In this document: one piece after another, positions 28,770 to 39,633 of the stretch
How positions within the stretch are numbered: position 1 is the stretch's first letter
Layout: each line of letters begins with the position of its first letter
Assembly (NCBI GenBank): GCA_024638815.1
Contig: JAHEJM010000006.1
Location: forward strand, 1-64,000
Direction: 5' to 3'
DNA length: 64,000 nucleotides
DNA from: Acidimicrobiales bacterium
GTDB lineage: Bacteria > Actinomycetota > Acidimicrobiia > Acidimicrobiales > SZUA-35
Notes under the pieces: generated by a model
The model's input: the letters and a program-made list of their open reading frames with translations, nothing else
What the model was told of the DNA's origin: nothing
Database searches by the model: none
Translations under genes and position numbers: made by a program

Positions 28770-29657
28770 ATGATGATCGTGTCGGAAGCGCTGAGCCTCG
28801 TTCGGCGGCAGGGGGCCGGACTGCTGCGCTCGGCCATCGCCGGCGACCAAGCCCTGGAAACCGCCGACCTGGCCAACCCCGACGACTTTGGCCTTTTCGG
28901 ACCGGCGTCCTCGGCATGGCGAGTCCACGGTAACGCCGCCATGCTCATCGGCGGGCTGCGAGCACTGCTGCTTCAGACACTCCATCCCCTGGCCATGGCC
29001 GGTGTGGCCGACCACTCCGACTATCGCCACGACCCACGGGGCCGCCTCCATCGCACCGGCCGATTCGTGGGCGCCACCACTTACGGCACCACCAGGGCGG
29101 CCACGATCGAGATCGAGCGGGTCAAACGGGTCCATGAGCGGGTGGTCGGCCACGCCCCCGACGGCCGGCCCTACGCCGCCAACGATCCCCATCTGATGCT
29201 GTGGGTGCACGTAACCGAGGTCGACAGCTTCCTGACTGCGTTCGAGCGCTACGGCCATGGCCGACTAACCGATGCCGAGAAGGATCGCTATGTGGCGGAA
29301 ATGGCCGAGGTGGCCCGGCGGCTGGGTACCGACACCCCACCCACCAATCGCCGTGGTTTGGACGACACCCTCGAGCGGTTCCGATCGGAGTGCGCCTATA
29401 CCGATCAGGCCAAGGAGACGGTTCGCTTTCTGCTGGTACCACCGGTCCCCCTGGTCACCATGGGTGGCTACGGCGTCATCGCCGCCGCAGCCGTCGCCGA
29501 TCTCCCCGGCTGGGCCCGTTCCATGCTGCGGCTCCCCCTGTTGCCGGGAACCGACACGATGGCCATCCGTCCCGCAGCCATCGCCCTGACCCGCACGGTT
29601 GGCTGGTTCATGAGCTATCGCCGCTGGGAGCAGGAAGACCGACTGCTGACCGGCTGA
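28770..29657 (+). CDS. DUF2236 / oxygenase MpaB family protein
   Basis: AWRVHGNAAMLIGGLRALLLQTLHPLAMAGVADHSDYRHDPRGRLHRT. Confidence 0.85.
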   Translation: MMIVSEALSLVRRQGAGLLRSAIAGDQALETADLANPDDFGLFGPASSAWRVHGNAAMLIGGLRALLLQTLHPLAMAGVADHSDYRHDPRGRLHRTGRFVGATTYGTTRAATIEIERVKRVHERVVGHAPDGRPYAANDPHLMLWVHVTEVDSFLTAFERYGHGRLTDAEKDRYVAEMAEVARRLGTDTPPTNRRGLDDTLERFRSECAYTDQAKETVRFLLVPPVPLVTMGGYGVIAAAAVADLPGWARSMLRLPLLPGTDTMAIRPAAIALTRTVGWFMSYRRWEQEDRLLTG

Positions 29658-29682
29658 GGTCATCGGGTCCTACGCTCGGACC

Positions 29683-29934
29683 ATGCATTTGGCCGAGTTC
29701 CAGGAGTTGATGGACGAGTTGTACGGGCCGGGCGACCGGGAGCGGGGTGTCCCGGCGACGGTGGCCTGGTTGTGCGAGGAGCTGGGCGAGCTGGCCCAGG
29801 CCGTACGGAAGGGCACCAAGGAGGACCAGCTCCATGAGCTGGGTGATGTGCTGGCGTGGTTGTCGTCGCTGGCCAATCAGCTCGATCTCTCGATGGAGGA
29901 TGCGGCGAAGCGGTACGTCCATGATCCGCCGTAG
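29683..29934 (+). CDS. MazG-like nucleotide pyrophosphohydrolase
   Basis: WLCEELGELAQAVRKGTKEDQLHELGDVLAWLSSLANQ (EExxE...ExxD). Confidence 0.88.
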   Translation: MHLAEFQELMDELYGPGDRERGVPATVAWLCEELGELAQAVRKGTKEDQLHELGDVLAWLSSLANQLDLSMEDAAKRYVHDPP

Positions 29935-29944
29935 AGATTCTCTT

Positions 29945-30290
29945 GTGCGGGTGGGTGATCCGCTGATGTGCGTGTACTCGTCGAATAATCCGGTCCAGGA
30001 GTTCCCATCGAGAGCGACATCAGCAATCTCAACTTCTGGTAGTAGCCCTTCGACAAGACGGTGGAGCTCGATGAGTGACGGTGGTTCGTCGACAGCATCG
30101 ACAGGGGTGACCAACCAGCAGCGATTCGAGCTGATCGATCAAATCTGGCTCGGCGAGATCGACGAGGCGGGCCCAGAGACGTTCCGATGCTCGTTGGCGA
30201 ACCGAACCGGTCAGGCGGTTCAGCACCACCTCTCCCGGAAGGAGAACCCGGTCGTTCATCAGTCGGGGGTGCGCCGACCGGAATAACGCT
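29945..30290 (-). pseudogene. Remnant of Tn3-family transposase N-terminal region (DUF4158-like), frameshifted
   Basis: Minus-strand frames give MNDRVLLPGEVVLNRLTGSVRQRASERLWARLVDLAEPDLIDQLESLL then, after a frameshift near 30105, VTPVDAVDEPPSLIELHRLVEGLLPEVEIADVALDGN; no catalytic domain. Confidence 0.5.
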
Positions 30291-30459
30291 GTTGGCCCAG
30301 GTGAGGAGGATCGATTCAGAATCCCTGTATCGATCCTCATCAATCCCCTTTGCCTATATTCAGAGCCTTTGGGGTTGTAGTGCGAACTGATGTTTGCTAC
30401 GCTGTTGGTGTCTTCCCCACGGAATCAGGTTTCTTTGGCCCGTTCGGGCCGGTGGGGTT

Positions 30460-31746
30460 ATGGACACACTCGCAATACCAGCATCTTCCCAGGAGCTTGT
30501 GACAGCCACGCTGGCGTTGTTGCCCACCGAGGTGTCGGGGCTTGATGTCGGCGGGTTGTCGGGCGATGGTGTGGTCGGGTTGCTGGCCACGGTTCGTGAC
30601 GCCCAACGGGCCCTGGACGGGCTGGTGGTGCGCCTTGGGTTGCGGGCCGATGAACTGGCCGCTCGTGGTGAGGGTGGCGGCGCCAGGGAGGTGCTGATTC
30701 GAGGGGTGCGGGGCTCGACCGCTCGTCGAGAAACTGCCCGTGTCCAAGCCGCACGGCGTTGGCCTACCGTCGGGGACGCCTTGGCCAGGGGTGTGATCTC
30801 GGGAGACCATGTCGATTCGCTCGCCCGCCGGCTGGGCGGGCTGAGCGATGACCAGCAGGCTGGTGTTGACGTCGACGGACTCGTCGAACAGGCCCGCCGG
30901 CTACCGGCCGACACCTTCGACACCGTGGTGAAACGAGTCGTTGATGACGCCCGCGGCGACGGTGGTCTCGGCGACAGTGAACAGCGTCGGGCCGCGTCGG
31001 AGTTCCGGCACTGGTACGACGAAACCGACGGCATGGGCCGGTTCCGAGGCGCCTTCGACCCGGAACGCTACGAAGGGCTCGTGTCTGCCATCGAAGCCCA
31101 GATGACCTCGATCGCCAACCAACAATCCGACGCCGTAACCAAGGACGCCAACCTCGCCGCCCGGGCCCTTCACGAACTCGTCACCGGCAACCGGGCCGGT
31201 GGGCGACCGGTCCCGGCCGCCGGGTTCGTCATCGACTACCAAACCCTGACCGGCGGACACCACGACGACACCGTGTGTGAAACCGTCGAGGGACGTGACC
31301 TACCGGTCGACACGGTGGGGCGACTGTTGTGCGATGCGGTGTTGCGCCGCATCCTGTTGGACGACCGTGGCGTGCCCATCAACGTGGGGCGCCGGTACCG
31401 GACGGCGACCGACGCTCAATGGGCCGCGACCAAAGCCATCTACTCGACCTGCGGGTGGGACTGCTGTGACAGACCCATTACCGCCGCACCCGCAAGCGGG
31501 TGCTAACCAAGTTCGGCAACGCCGAACTTGCGGTGCCAACTGCATCACATTCACGAATGGGAAAAGGGCGGCCGCACCGACCTTCACCAGATGGTGCCGT
31601 TCTGCACCCATCATCACCGCCTCGTCCATGAAGGCGGCTGGACCGTTCGCCTACTACATGATCGACGGCTCGAGATCTATCGACCGGATGGTCGGCTCCA
31701 CGCCGTCACACCACAACCGACCCGGAACACGGTTCAGCAGGAGTAG
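30460..31746 (+). pseudogene. DUF222/13E12-type HNH endonuclease gene interrupted by an in-frame hairpin insertion containing a stop codon
   Basis: Upstream ORF ends ...CGWDCCDRPITAAPASGC* at 31506; same frame resumes at 31531 with CQLHHIHEWEKGGRTDLHQMVPFCTHHHRLVHEG to 31746. Confidence 0.8.
31486..31533. repeat. ~48-nt double-hairpin insertion (REP-like or bypass-like)
   Basis: GCACCCGC-AA-GCGGGTGC 31486-31503, TAA 31504-31506, CAAGTTCGGC-AAC-GCCGAACTTG 31508-31530; flanked by ACCG 31480-31483/CGGT 31531-31534. Confidence 0.7.
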
Positions 31747-31783
31747 ATGGATGGCCGAATCACTTCGACGACCGCTGCAGAAC

Positions 31784-32854
<1,071 letters not shown>

Positions 32855-34084
32855 TCAGGCCGAATCGAGACCGAAGGCGGTGTGCAGATGCTGCACGGCC
32901 TCTTCGGCGTGGTCGGCGTGAACCACACAGCTGATACGGATGGCGGAGGTCGAGATCATCTCGATATTGATGGCGTTGGCGGCCAGGGTCTCGAACATGG
33001 TTGCGGCGACTCCGGGATTCGACTTCATCCCGGCCCCGATCACCGACACCCGACCGATGGAACGATCCGCAGGCAGCACGTGGCCGCCGATATGGCCCAC
33101 AACACCGTCGTTCAGCACCTGCTCGGCCAGCTCGGTGTGCTCAGTGGGCACCGTGAACGAGATGTCGGTATTGCCGTTCTCGGACACATTCTGCACGATC
33201 ATGTCGACGTTGACCCCGGCGTCGGCCAGAGCCCGAAAGAGGGTTGCCGACACACCGGGGCGGTCGGGCACATCGGCGATGGTGATCTTCGACTCGGACA
33301 GGTCATGGGTGACGGCACGGATGATCGGCTGTTCCACGGACGGCTCCAGTTCTCGTTCATCGACGACCAACGTTCCTTGTTCCCAGGTGAAGGCCGACCG
33401 GATGTGAAGGGGGACTCGATGGTTGTGGGCCACCTCGACCGAACGCATGGCCGGCTTCGGGCACCCGGTGGCCGTCATCTCCAGCAGCTCATCAAAACTG
33501 ATGGCCGACATCTTACGGGCTTGGGGCACCACTCGAGGATCGGCACTGAACACCCCACTGACATCGGTGAACAGCTCGCAGGTGTCGGCTCCCAGCGCCC
33601 GGGCCAATGCCACCGCCGTGGTGTCGCTCCCTCCCCGCCCAAGGAATGTCACATTCTTGTCGGTGGACACCCCCTGGGAACCGGCCACCACCGGCACGAC
33701 TCCCTCGGCCAACGATCCCTTGATGCGATACGGATTGACCTCGAGGATCTTGGCGTTGCGGTGGTTGGTGTCGGTCAGGAACCCGGCCTGAGATCCGGTG
33801 AAGGAGTGAGCCGGTATGCCCAACCCGTTCAATGCCATACACATCAGGGCGATGGCCTTGCGCTCACCGGCGGTGATGAGCATGTCCATCTCCCGACCGT
33901 TGGGATCGTCCGAGATCTGGGAGGCCATGTGGAGCAGTTCATCGGTCTCGTTACCCATGGCCGAGACAACCATTGCCACCTCATCACCCCGTCGGCGGCA
34001 GCGGGCGACGTAGTCGGCCACGGCTCTCATCCGATCGGGATCGGCGACCGAGGTTCCTCCAAACTTCTGCACGAGTAGGGCCAC
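32855..34084 (-). CDS. lysC: Aspartate kinase
   Basis: VQKFGGTSVADPDRMRAVADYV, GRGGSDTTAVALA, FTDVSGVFSADPR, two ACT-like regulatory domains; GTG start. Confidence 0.96.
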   Translation of the reverse strand: MALLVQKFGGTSVADPDRMRAVADYVARCRRRGDEVAMVVSAMGNETDELLHMASQISDDPNGREMDMLITAGERKAIALMCMALNGLGIPAHSFTGSQAGFLTDTNHRNAKILEVNPYRIKGSLAEGVVPVVAGSQGVSTDKNVTFLGRGGSDTTAVALARALGADTCELFTDVSGVFSADPRVVPQARKMSAISFDELLEMTATGCPKPAMRSVEVAHNHRVPLHIRSAFTWEQGTLVVDERELEPSVEQPIIRAVTHDLSESKITIADVPDRPGVSATLFRALADAGVNVDMIVQNVSENGNTDISFTVPTEHTELAEQVLNDGVVGHIGGHVLPADRSIGRVSVIGAGMKSNPGVAATMFETLAANAINIEMISTSAIRISCVVHADHAEEAVQHLHTAFGLDSA

Positions 34085-34195
34085 GCCCAACAACGCTACC
34101 GCCCCTCGCCACCCCTGCAGCGAGTTTTCGACACATGGGTTGCGGCCGGAAACCATCGGTACGGATTCGACCCCGGACTTGGTACCTTCAAACCC

Positions 34196-35080
34196 GTGGC
34201 AACCGACAAACGCGAGCGCCAACGTGCGAATCGAGAACTGAAGAAGCAGCTGGAGGACAAGGCCGAACGGCAGGAGCAGGTCCGCCAATACGGGCTCACG
34301 GCAGCCATCGTGGCCATTGCCGTGATCGCCGGGCTCGGGCTGCTCTACGTGGCCACCCGGGGTGGCGACGACGAGGCATCGGAGACCGAAACCGCAGCCG
34401 AGGCCACCGACGACGGCAGCGAGGACACCACGGCAACGACCGAGCCCGAGATCGAGGTTCCCCAGTCGGCGGTCGAGGTCCCCGAACCCGGTGGAACCAT
34501 CGATGGTGAGACCGAATGTCCCCCGGCCGACGGCTCGGCCGAACGCATCACCACGTTCGCCCAGGCCCCACCGATGTGCATCGACCCCGGCAGCACCTAC
34601 ACGGCGGAAGTCACAACCAACCTCGGCACCTTCACCGTCGATCTCGACGCAGAGGCCGCCCCCACCACGGTCAACAACTTCGTGGTACTGGCCCGCTACC
34701 ACTACTACGAGGGCAGCCCGTTCCACCGGATCATCCCCGGTTTCGTCATCCAGGGCGGTGACGCCGTCGGACCGGTGCTGGGCCAGGGCAACCCCGGCTA
34801 TCTGATCGAGGAGGAGCCACCGACCCCGGCCGAGGGTGAACCGGCCTACGAGATCGGTTCGTTCGCCATGGCCAAAGGACCCGGGCCGCAGGCCACCGGG
34901 GCCCAGTTCTTCGTGGTCACCGGCGACGACGGCGTCAATCTGCCCCCCGAGTACTCGCTGTTCGGCACGGTGACCGACGGACTCGATGTGGTGACCGATA
35001 TCGAATCGATTCCCACCACTCCCGACGACTATCCGACCGAACCGATCTACATCGAATCGATCACCATCACCGAGAGCTGA
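34196..35080 (+). CDS. Membrane-anchored cyclophilin-type peptidyl-prolyl isomerase
   Basis: N-terminal TM; GTFTVDLDAEAAPTTVNNFVVLARYHYYEGSPFHRIIPGFVIQGGD; GAQFFVVTGDD. Confidence 0.92.
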   Translation: MATDKRERQRANRELKKQLEDKAERQEQVRQYGLTAAIVAIAVIAGLGLLYVATRGGDDEASETETAAEATDDGSEDTTATTEPEIEVPQSAVEVPEPGGTIDGETECPPADGSAERITTFAQAPPMCIDPGSTYTAEVTTNLGTFTVDLDAEAAPTTVNNFVVLARYHYYEGSPFHRIIPGFVIQGGDAVGPVLGQGNPGYLIEEEPPTPAEGEPAYEIGSFAMAKGPGPQATGAQFFVVTGDDGVNLPPEYSLFGTVTDGLDVVTDIESIPTTPDDYPTEPIYIESITITES

Positions 35081-35262
35081 TCGGGCCCCCGCTACCCGGA
35101 TTGGCGCACGGTGTACGCCGCAACTAGAGTTCAGTTGAGGCGCGTTGTCGATGTCCGCCGTGGACGAAGTCGGCCAACGGCACCTCAACGAACGGCGTCG
35201 CCACCGACGGTTTGCCGGGCCACGGCGGCAACGCCCGACTTCCGAGAAAGGCGACGTTGCTC

Positions 35263-38211
35263 GTGGGGAAGCTCGCACTGGCGATGGGAGCATGCCTGGC
35301 CTTGTTGGCAGGGCTACTTTCTCCTGCCGGTGCCGTCGTCGACCACGACGGACCGAGCCCCGTGCTTCCCGACGTGTCCGGCCGATACGTGGTCGTGATG
35401 GAGGAGGAACCCCTCGTCACCCAGTTCGGCCGCAATGGTCTGCACAGCGCCGAAGCCGGAAACAAGAGCCAGAGCATGAAGGCCGACCACGCCCGCGTCC
35501 TGAGCGGCGCCGGGGTCGACGCCGGCGCCGTCGTCCACGACTACACGGTGGCCCTCAACGGGTTCGCCGTCGAGCTGGACGACACCCAGCTGGCCCGGGT
35601 CCAATCGGCCGACGGGGTCATGATGGTGGTGCCCGAGGTATTCAAGTTCCTCCAGACCGACTCCAGTCCCGACTTCCTGGGATTGACCGGGGAGACGGGG
35701 GCCCACGGCCAGCAGGTGAACGGGGAGGGGGTCGTGGTCGGCATCATCGACAGCGGAATCTGGCCCGAGCATCCCAGCTTCGCCGACGACGGCAGCTACA
35801 ACCAGCCGCCGGTCGAGCCGAGCGATGACCACGGCGACACCTGCAGCTTCGGCAACACCGACCACAACCCCGACGACGCTCCGTTCACGTGCAACAACAA
35901 GCTCATCGGCGCCCGCCACCACACCGCCGCCTACAAAGCCATTGTCGGCCTCGATGAAGACGAGTTCGATTCGGCTCGCGACGATCAGGGACATGGTACC
36001 CATACCGCCTCGACCGCCGCCGGCAATGCCGACGTGGAAGCGACCGTGCTCGGCCGAAACATGGGCCAGATCACCGGTGTCGCACCTCGGGCCCACATCA
36101 TGGCCTACAAGGCGTGCGGGACTCTCGGCTGCGCCGGTTCCGACCTGGCCGCCGCCATCGATCAGGCCGTTGTCGACGGCGTCGATGTCATCAACTACTC
36201 GATCGGCAGCAGCACCCCTGCCCTGGGGCCCGACGACCTGGCGTTCCTTTTCGCCACCGACGCCGGAGTTCGAGTGGCCGCCTCGGCCGGCGATTCGCGT
36301 CGGGACGGGGCAACCGTGGGCAGCCCGGCGTTCGTGCCGTGGCTGACCGCCGTGGCCGCCTCCACCCAGAGCCGGTTCTTCCTCGGCACCGTGGCCCTGG
36401 GTAACGGCCGGTTCTACAACGGTGCCTCGCTCACCGGTTCGTCGGACGAGGCTCCGCTGGTGGATGCCGCCGACGCCGGTGGTGACCTGTGTATTCCCGG
36501 CTCCCTCGATCAAGCCATGGTCGAGGGAGCCGTAGTGTTGTGCCGTCGAGGTGTCATCGCCCGACTGGACAAGAGCCGGGCCGTAGCCCGGGCCGGCGGT
36601 GCCGGCATGGTCATGTACAACGAGGACGACGTCGGCGATCTCAGCCCCGACAGCCATTCTGTTCCCTCGGTCCATGTGGATCTCGAATCCGGCCTGACGA
36701 TCAAGGACTACATCGCCTCGACCGCCTCGCCCACGGCCTCCATCGAGGCCGGCCGATTGGGCCGGTGGCCCGACGCCCCGACCGTGGCCGACTTCTCGCC
36801 TCGAGGCCCCAGCGGCGGCGTCGCCGACATCATCAAGCCCGATATCACCGCCCCCGGGCTCCAGGTTCTGGCCGGGTACTCGCCGCTGGCAATCGGTGGG
36901 ATCGAGGGTGAGCTCTTCGCCGCCCTCGGCGGCACCTCGATGTCGAGTTCTCATGTGGCCGGTGTCCTCGCCCTGCTGGCTCAAGAGCATCCCGAGTGGT
37001 CCGCCGGGGCCGCGAAGTCGGCGATCATGACCACCGCCGACAACGATGTTCTGCACAACGACCGGGTCTCCCCGGCTGACACTTTCGCCATGGGATCGGG
37101 CCATCTCGACATCGGATCACCCAGGCGGCAGGGGTCGGCCTTCCAGCCCGGCCTGGTCTACGAGGCCGGCTACCTCGACCACCTCGGCTTCATCTGCGAC
37201 GCCTTCCCCGGCTTGTTCACCAACCCGGCCGGCACCTGCGGCCGCCTGGCATCGCTCGGTGTGGCCATGGAGGCCGCCGACTTGAACTATCCCTCGATCG
37301 GCGTGGGTGCGCTTTCCGGGACCCGCGTCATCACCCGGACCGTGACCAGCGTGGCCTCCGACCAGGTCCGCCGGACCTACGCAGTCTCGGTCGACGCCCC
37401 CGAGGGCTACGAGGTAGAGGTCCATCCGTCGAACATCCGGCTCAAGTCGGGCCAGTCGGCCACCTTCCAGGTGCGGATAACCAATGTGAGCGCCCCGCTC
37501 GGGGTGTGGCGTCACGGTTCGCTGACCTGGACGTCGAAGGACTTCTCGGTGTACAGCCCGATCGCGGTTCGGGGCGTGTCGTATGCCGCACCGGCACGGG
37601 TGACCGGCAGGGGTGAGACGGCCATGGCCTCGTTCCCCATCACCTTCGGCTACACCAGCGACTACGCGGCGGCCTCCCACGGCCTGCAGCCGGCCGCCGT
37701 GTTCTCCGATACCGTCGCCCAGGACCCGGATCAGGCCTTCTCCCCCAACGACGTGGCCGACGGGGGAGCCGTGCTCCACGAGGTGACCACCGGCGGAGCC
37801 GCACTGTTGCGTATCGCCATGCCGACCGACGCCACCGAGGCCCAGGCCGATCTCGACATCTTCGTCTTCGGCCCGGCCGGCAACCTGGTGGCCACCAGCA
37901 CCGCCGGCGGGACAGACGAGCTCATCGAGCTGGTCCTACCCACCGACGGCACCTACTCCATCTTCGTCCACGGCTGGCAGACTCCCGGCGGCGACTCGGA
38001 CTACGACCTCTACACCTGGGCCGTGTCGGCCTCGCCCGGCGGCAACATGACCATCGATTCGGCTCCCTCCTCGGCGTCGCTCGACGCCACCGAGAATGTC
38101 GCCGTGTCATGGACCGGGGCCGGCGCCGGCCAGTGGCATCTGGGGGCGGTGTCGCACTCCGACGGCTTCGGCCTGATGGGCCTGACCCTGGTGGAGGTCG
38201 ACAACCGGTAG
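35263..38211 (+). CDS. Secreted subtilisin-like (S8) serine protease with I9 propeptide, PA insert and C-terminal domains
   Basis: Catalytic VVGIIDSGIWPEHPSF, DDQGHGTHTASTAAG, GTSMSSSHVAGVLALL. Confidence 0.95.
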   Translation: MGKLALAMGACLALLAGLLSPAGAVVDHDGPSPVLPDVSGRYVVVMEEEPLVTQFGRNGLHSAEAGNKSQSMKADHARVLSGAGVDAGAVVHDYTVALNGFAVELDDTQLARVQSADGVMMVVPEVFKFLQTDSSPDFLGLTGETGAHGQQVNGEGVVVGIIDSGIWPEHPSFADDGSYNQPPVEPSDDHGDTCSFGNTDHNPDDAPFTCNNKLIGARHHTAAYKAIVGLDEDEFDSARDDQGHGTHTASTAAGNADVEATVLGRNMGQITGVAPRAHIMAYKACGTLGCAGSDLAAAIDQAVVDGVDVINYSIGSSTPALGPDDLAFLFATDAGVRVAASAGDSRRDGATVGSPAFVPWLTAVAASTQSRFFLGTVALGNGRFYNGASLTGSSDEAPLVDAADAGGDLCIPGSLDQAMVEGAVVLCRRGVIARLDKSRAVARAGGAGMVMYNEDDVGDLSPDSHSVPSVHVDLESGLTIKDYIASTASPTASIEAGRLGRWPDAPTVADFSPRGPSGGVADIIKPDITAPGLQVLAGYSPLAIGGIEGELFAALGGTSMSSSHVAGVLALLAQEHPEWSAGAAKSAIMTTADNDVLHNDRVSPADTFAMGSGHLDIGSPRRQGSAFQPGLVYEAGYLDHLGFICDAFPGLFTNPAGTCGRLASLGVAMEAADLNYPSIGVGALSGTRVITRTVTSVASDQVRRTYAVSVDAPEGYEVEVHPSNIRLKSGQSATFQVRITNVSAPLGVWRHGSLTWTSKDFSVYSPIAVRGVSYAAPARVTGRGETAMASFPITFGYTSDYAAASHGLQPAAVFSDTVAQDPDQAFSPNDVADGGAVLHEVTTGGAALLRIAMPTDATEAQADLDIFVFGPAGNLVATSTAGGTDELIELVLPTDGTYSIFVHGWQTPGGDSDYDLYTWAVSASPGGNMTIDSAPSSASLDATENVAVSWTGAGAGQWHLGAVSHSDGFGLMGLTLVEVDNR

Positions 38212-38238
38212 CACGATTCGGTGTACTAGCGTCGGGCC

Positions 38239-39633
38239 ATGACCGAGACCGCTCGTGCCGGCGGCGCACCGACCGGCACCTCCGATGAGCCGACCAGGCT
38301 GGGAGCGGCCTACTACAAGCTGTTCTCGGCCAGCACCATCTCGAACCTGGGCGACGGCATCGGCACCATCGCCTATCTGTGGTTGGCCTCGGCACTGACC
38401 CGGAACGGTCTGCTCATCGGTCTGGTCGGGGTGGCCCAACGGCTGCCCTGGCTCCTGTTCAGCCTCCCGGCCGGAGTCATCACCGACCGGTTCAGCCGGC
38501 GCAAGCTGATGATCTGGTCGAACACGGCCCGGGCCGTGATCACCTTTGCCATCACCGCTGCGGTGTGGATGCGGCAGTCCACCCTGCCCGATCCCGACGC
38601 CCTGGCCGGTGGCGTCGAGGCCACCGAGGACTACGCCCTGTTCGCCGTGGTCCTGCTGGCCGTCCTGCTTCTCGGATCGGCCGAGGTCCTGTACGACAAC
38701 TCGGCCCAGACCTTCATGCCCGCCGTCGTCGACCCGAAGAACCTGGAGAAGGGCAACGGCAGGTTGTGGAGCGCCGAATTGGTGGCCAACACGATCGCCG
38801 GGCCTCCCCTTGGTGCCTTCCTGTTGGCCATCGCCTTCGCCTTCCCGTTCGTGATCGATGCCGGGACCTTCGCCGTGTCGGCCGCCCTGATCGCCTGGAT
38901 CGCCCCGGCCTCCATGCGGCGAGCCGACGGGGCGTCGGCGGCCAAGATGAAAGCCCAGGCCACGAATTGGCGTCAGGATCTCATGGAGGGCGTCAGATGG
39001 CTGTGGGCCCATCCCCTGCTACGCCCGATGGCCATCATCCTCGGTCTGCTCAACATGATCGGCACCCTGACCTTCGCCGTGCTGGTGCTGTTCGCCCAGG
39101 AGATCCTGGAGACCTCCACCACCGAGTTCGCCATCATGGGAACCGGGGCCGCACTGGGTGGCACCGTGGGAGGTTGGGTGGCCCCCCGAATCTCCAAGGC
39201 CATCGGCGAGGGGCCGTCGTTGTGGGCCACCTTGATCGGCGGCGGTGTCACCACCCTGACCATCGGCTTGTCGTCGTGGTGGCCAATCGTCTGGTTCATG
39301 TTCGCCGTGTTCATGCTCCTGGCGGTGCTGTGGAACGTCATCACGGTGAGCCTGCGCCAGACCATCATTCCCGATCACCTACTGGGTCGGGTCAACAGCG
39401 TCTACCGATTCTTCGCCTGGGGGATGATGCCGATCGGAGCGGCCCTGGGCGGGGCCATCATGGTCGTGACCGAGCCGCTGGCCGGGCGGGAACTGGCCCT
39501 GCGAATGCCGTGGTTCGTGGCCGCCGCCATCCACCTGGTGCTGTTCGCCTTCGCCGCCCCGAAGCTGACCACCGCCAACATCCGGGGTGCTCGGGCCGAC
39601 GCCGATCACGAGGGGCGGAGCACCGGCGTGTAG
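38239..39633 (+). CDS. MFS transporter
   Basis: 12-TM-like hydrophobicity; PAGVITDRFSRRKLMIWSNTARA motif A. Confidence 0.88.
   Translation: MTETARAGGAPTGTSDEPTRLGAAYYKLFSASTISNLGDGIGTIAYLWLASALTRNGLLIGLVGVAQRLPWLLFSLPAGVITDRFSRRKLMIWSNTARAVITFAITAAVWMRQSTLPDPDALAGGVEATEDYALFAVVLLAVLLLGSAEVLYDNSAQTFMPAVVDPKNLEKGNGRLWSAELVANTIAGPPLGAFLLAIAFAFPFVIDAGTFAVSAALIAWIAPASMRRADGASAAKMKAQATNWRQDLMEGVRWLWAHPLLRPMAIILGLLNMIGTLTFAVLVLFAQEILETSTTEFAIMGTGAALGGTVGGWVAPRISKAIGEGPSLWATLIGGGVTTLTIGLSSWWPIVWFMFAVFMLLAVLWNVITVSLRQTIIPDHLLGRVNSVYRFFAWGMMPIGAALGGAIMVVTEPLAGRELALRMPWFVAAAIHLVLFAFAAPKLTTANIRGARADADHEGRSTGV

Noticed and set aside
35314-37104. 596-aa minus-strand ORF
   Set aside because: Antisense to the subtilase; low-complexity Gly/Val/His composition typical of shadow ORFs.
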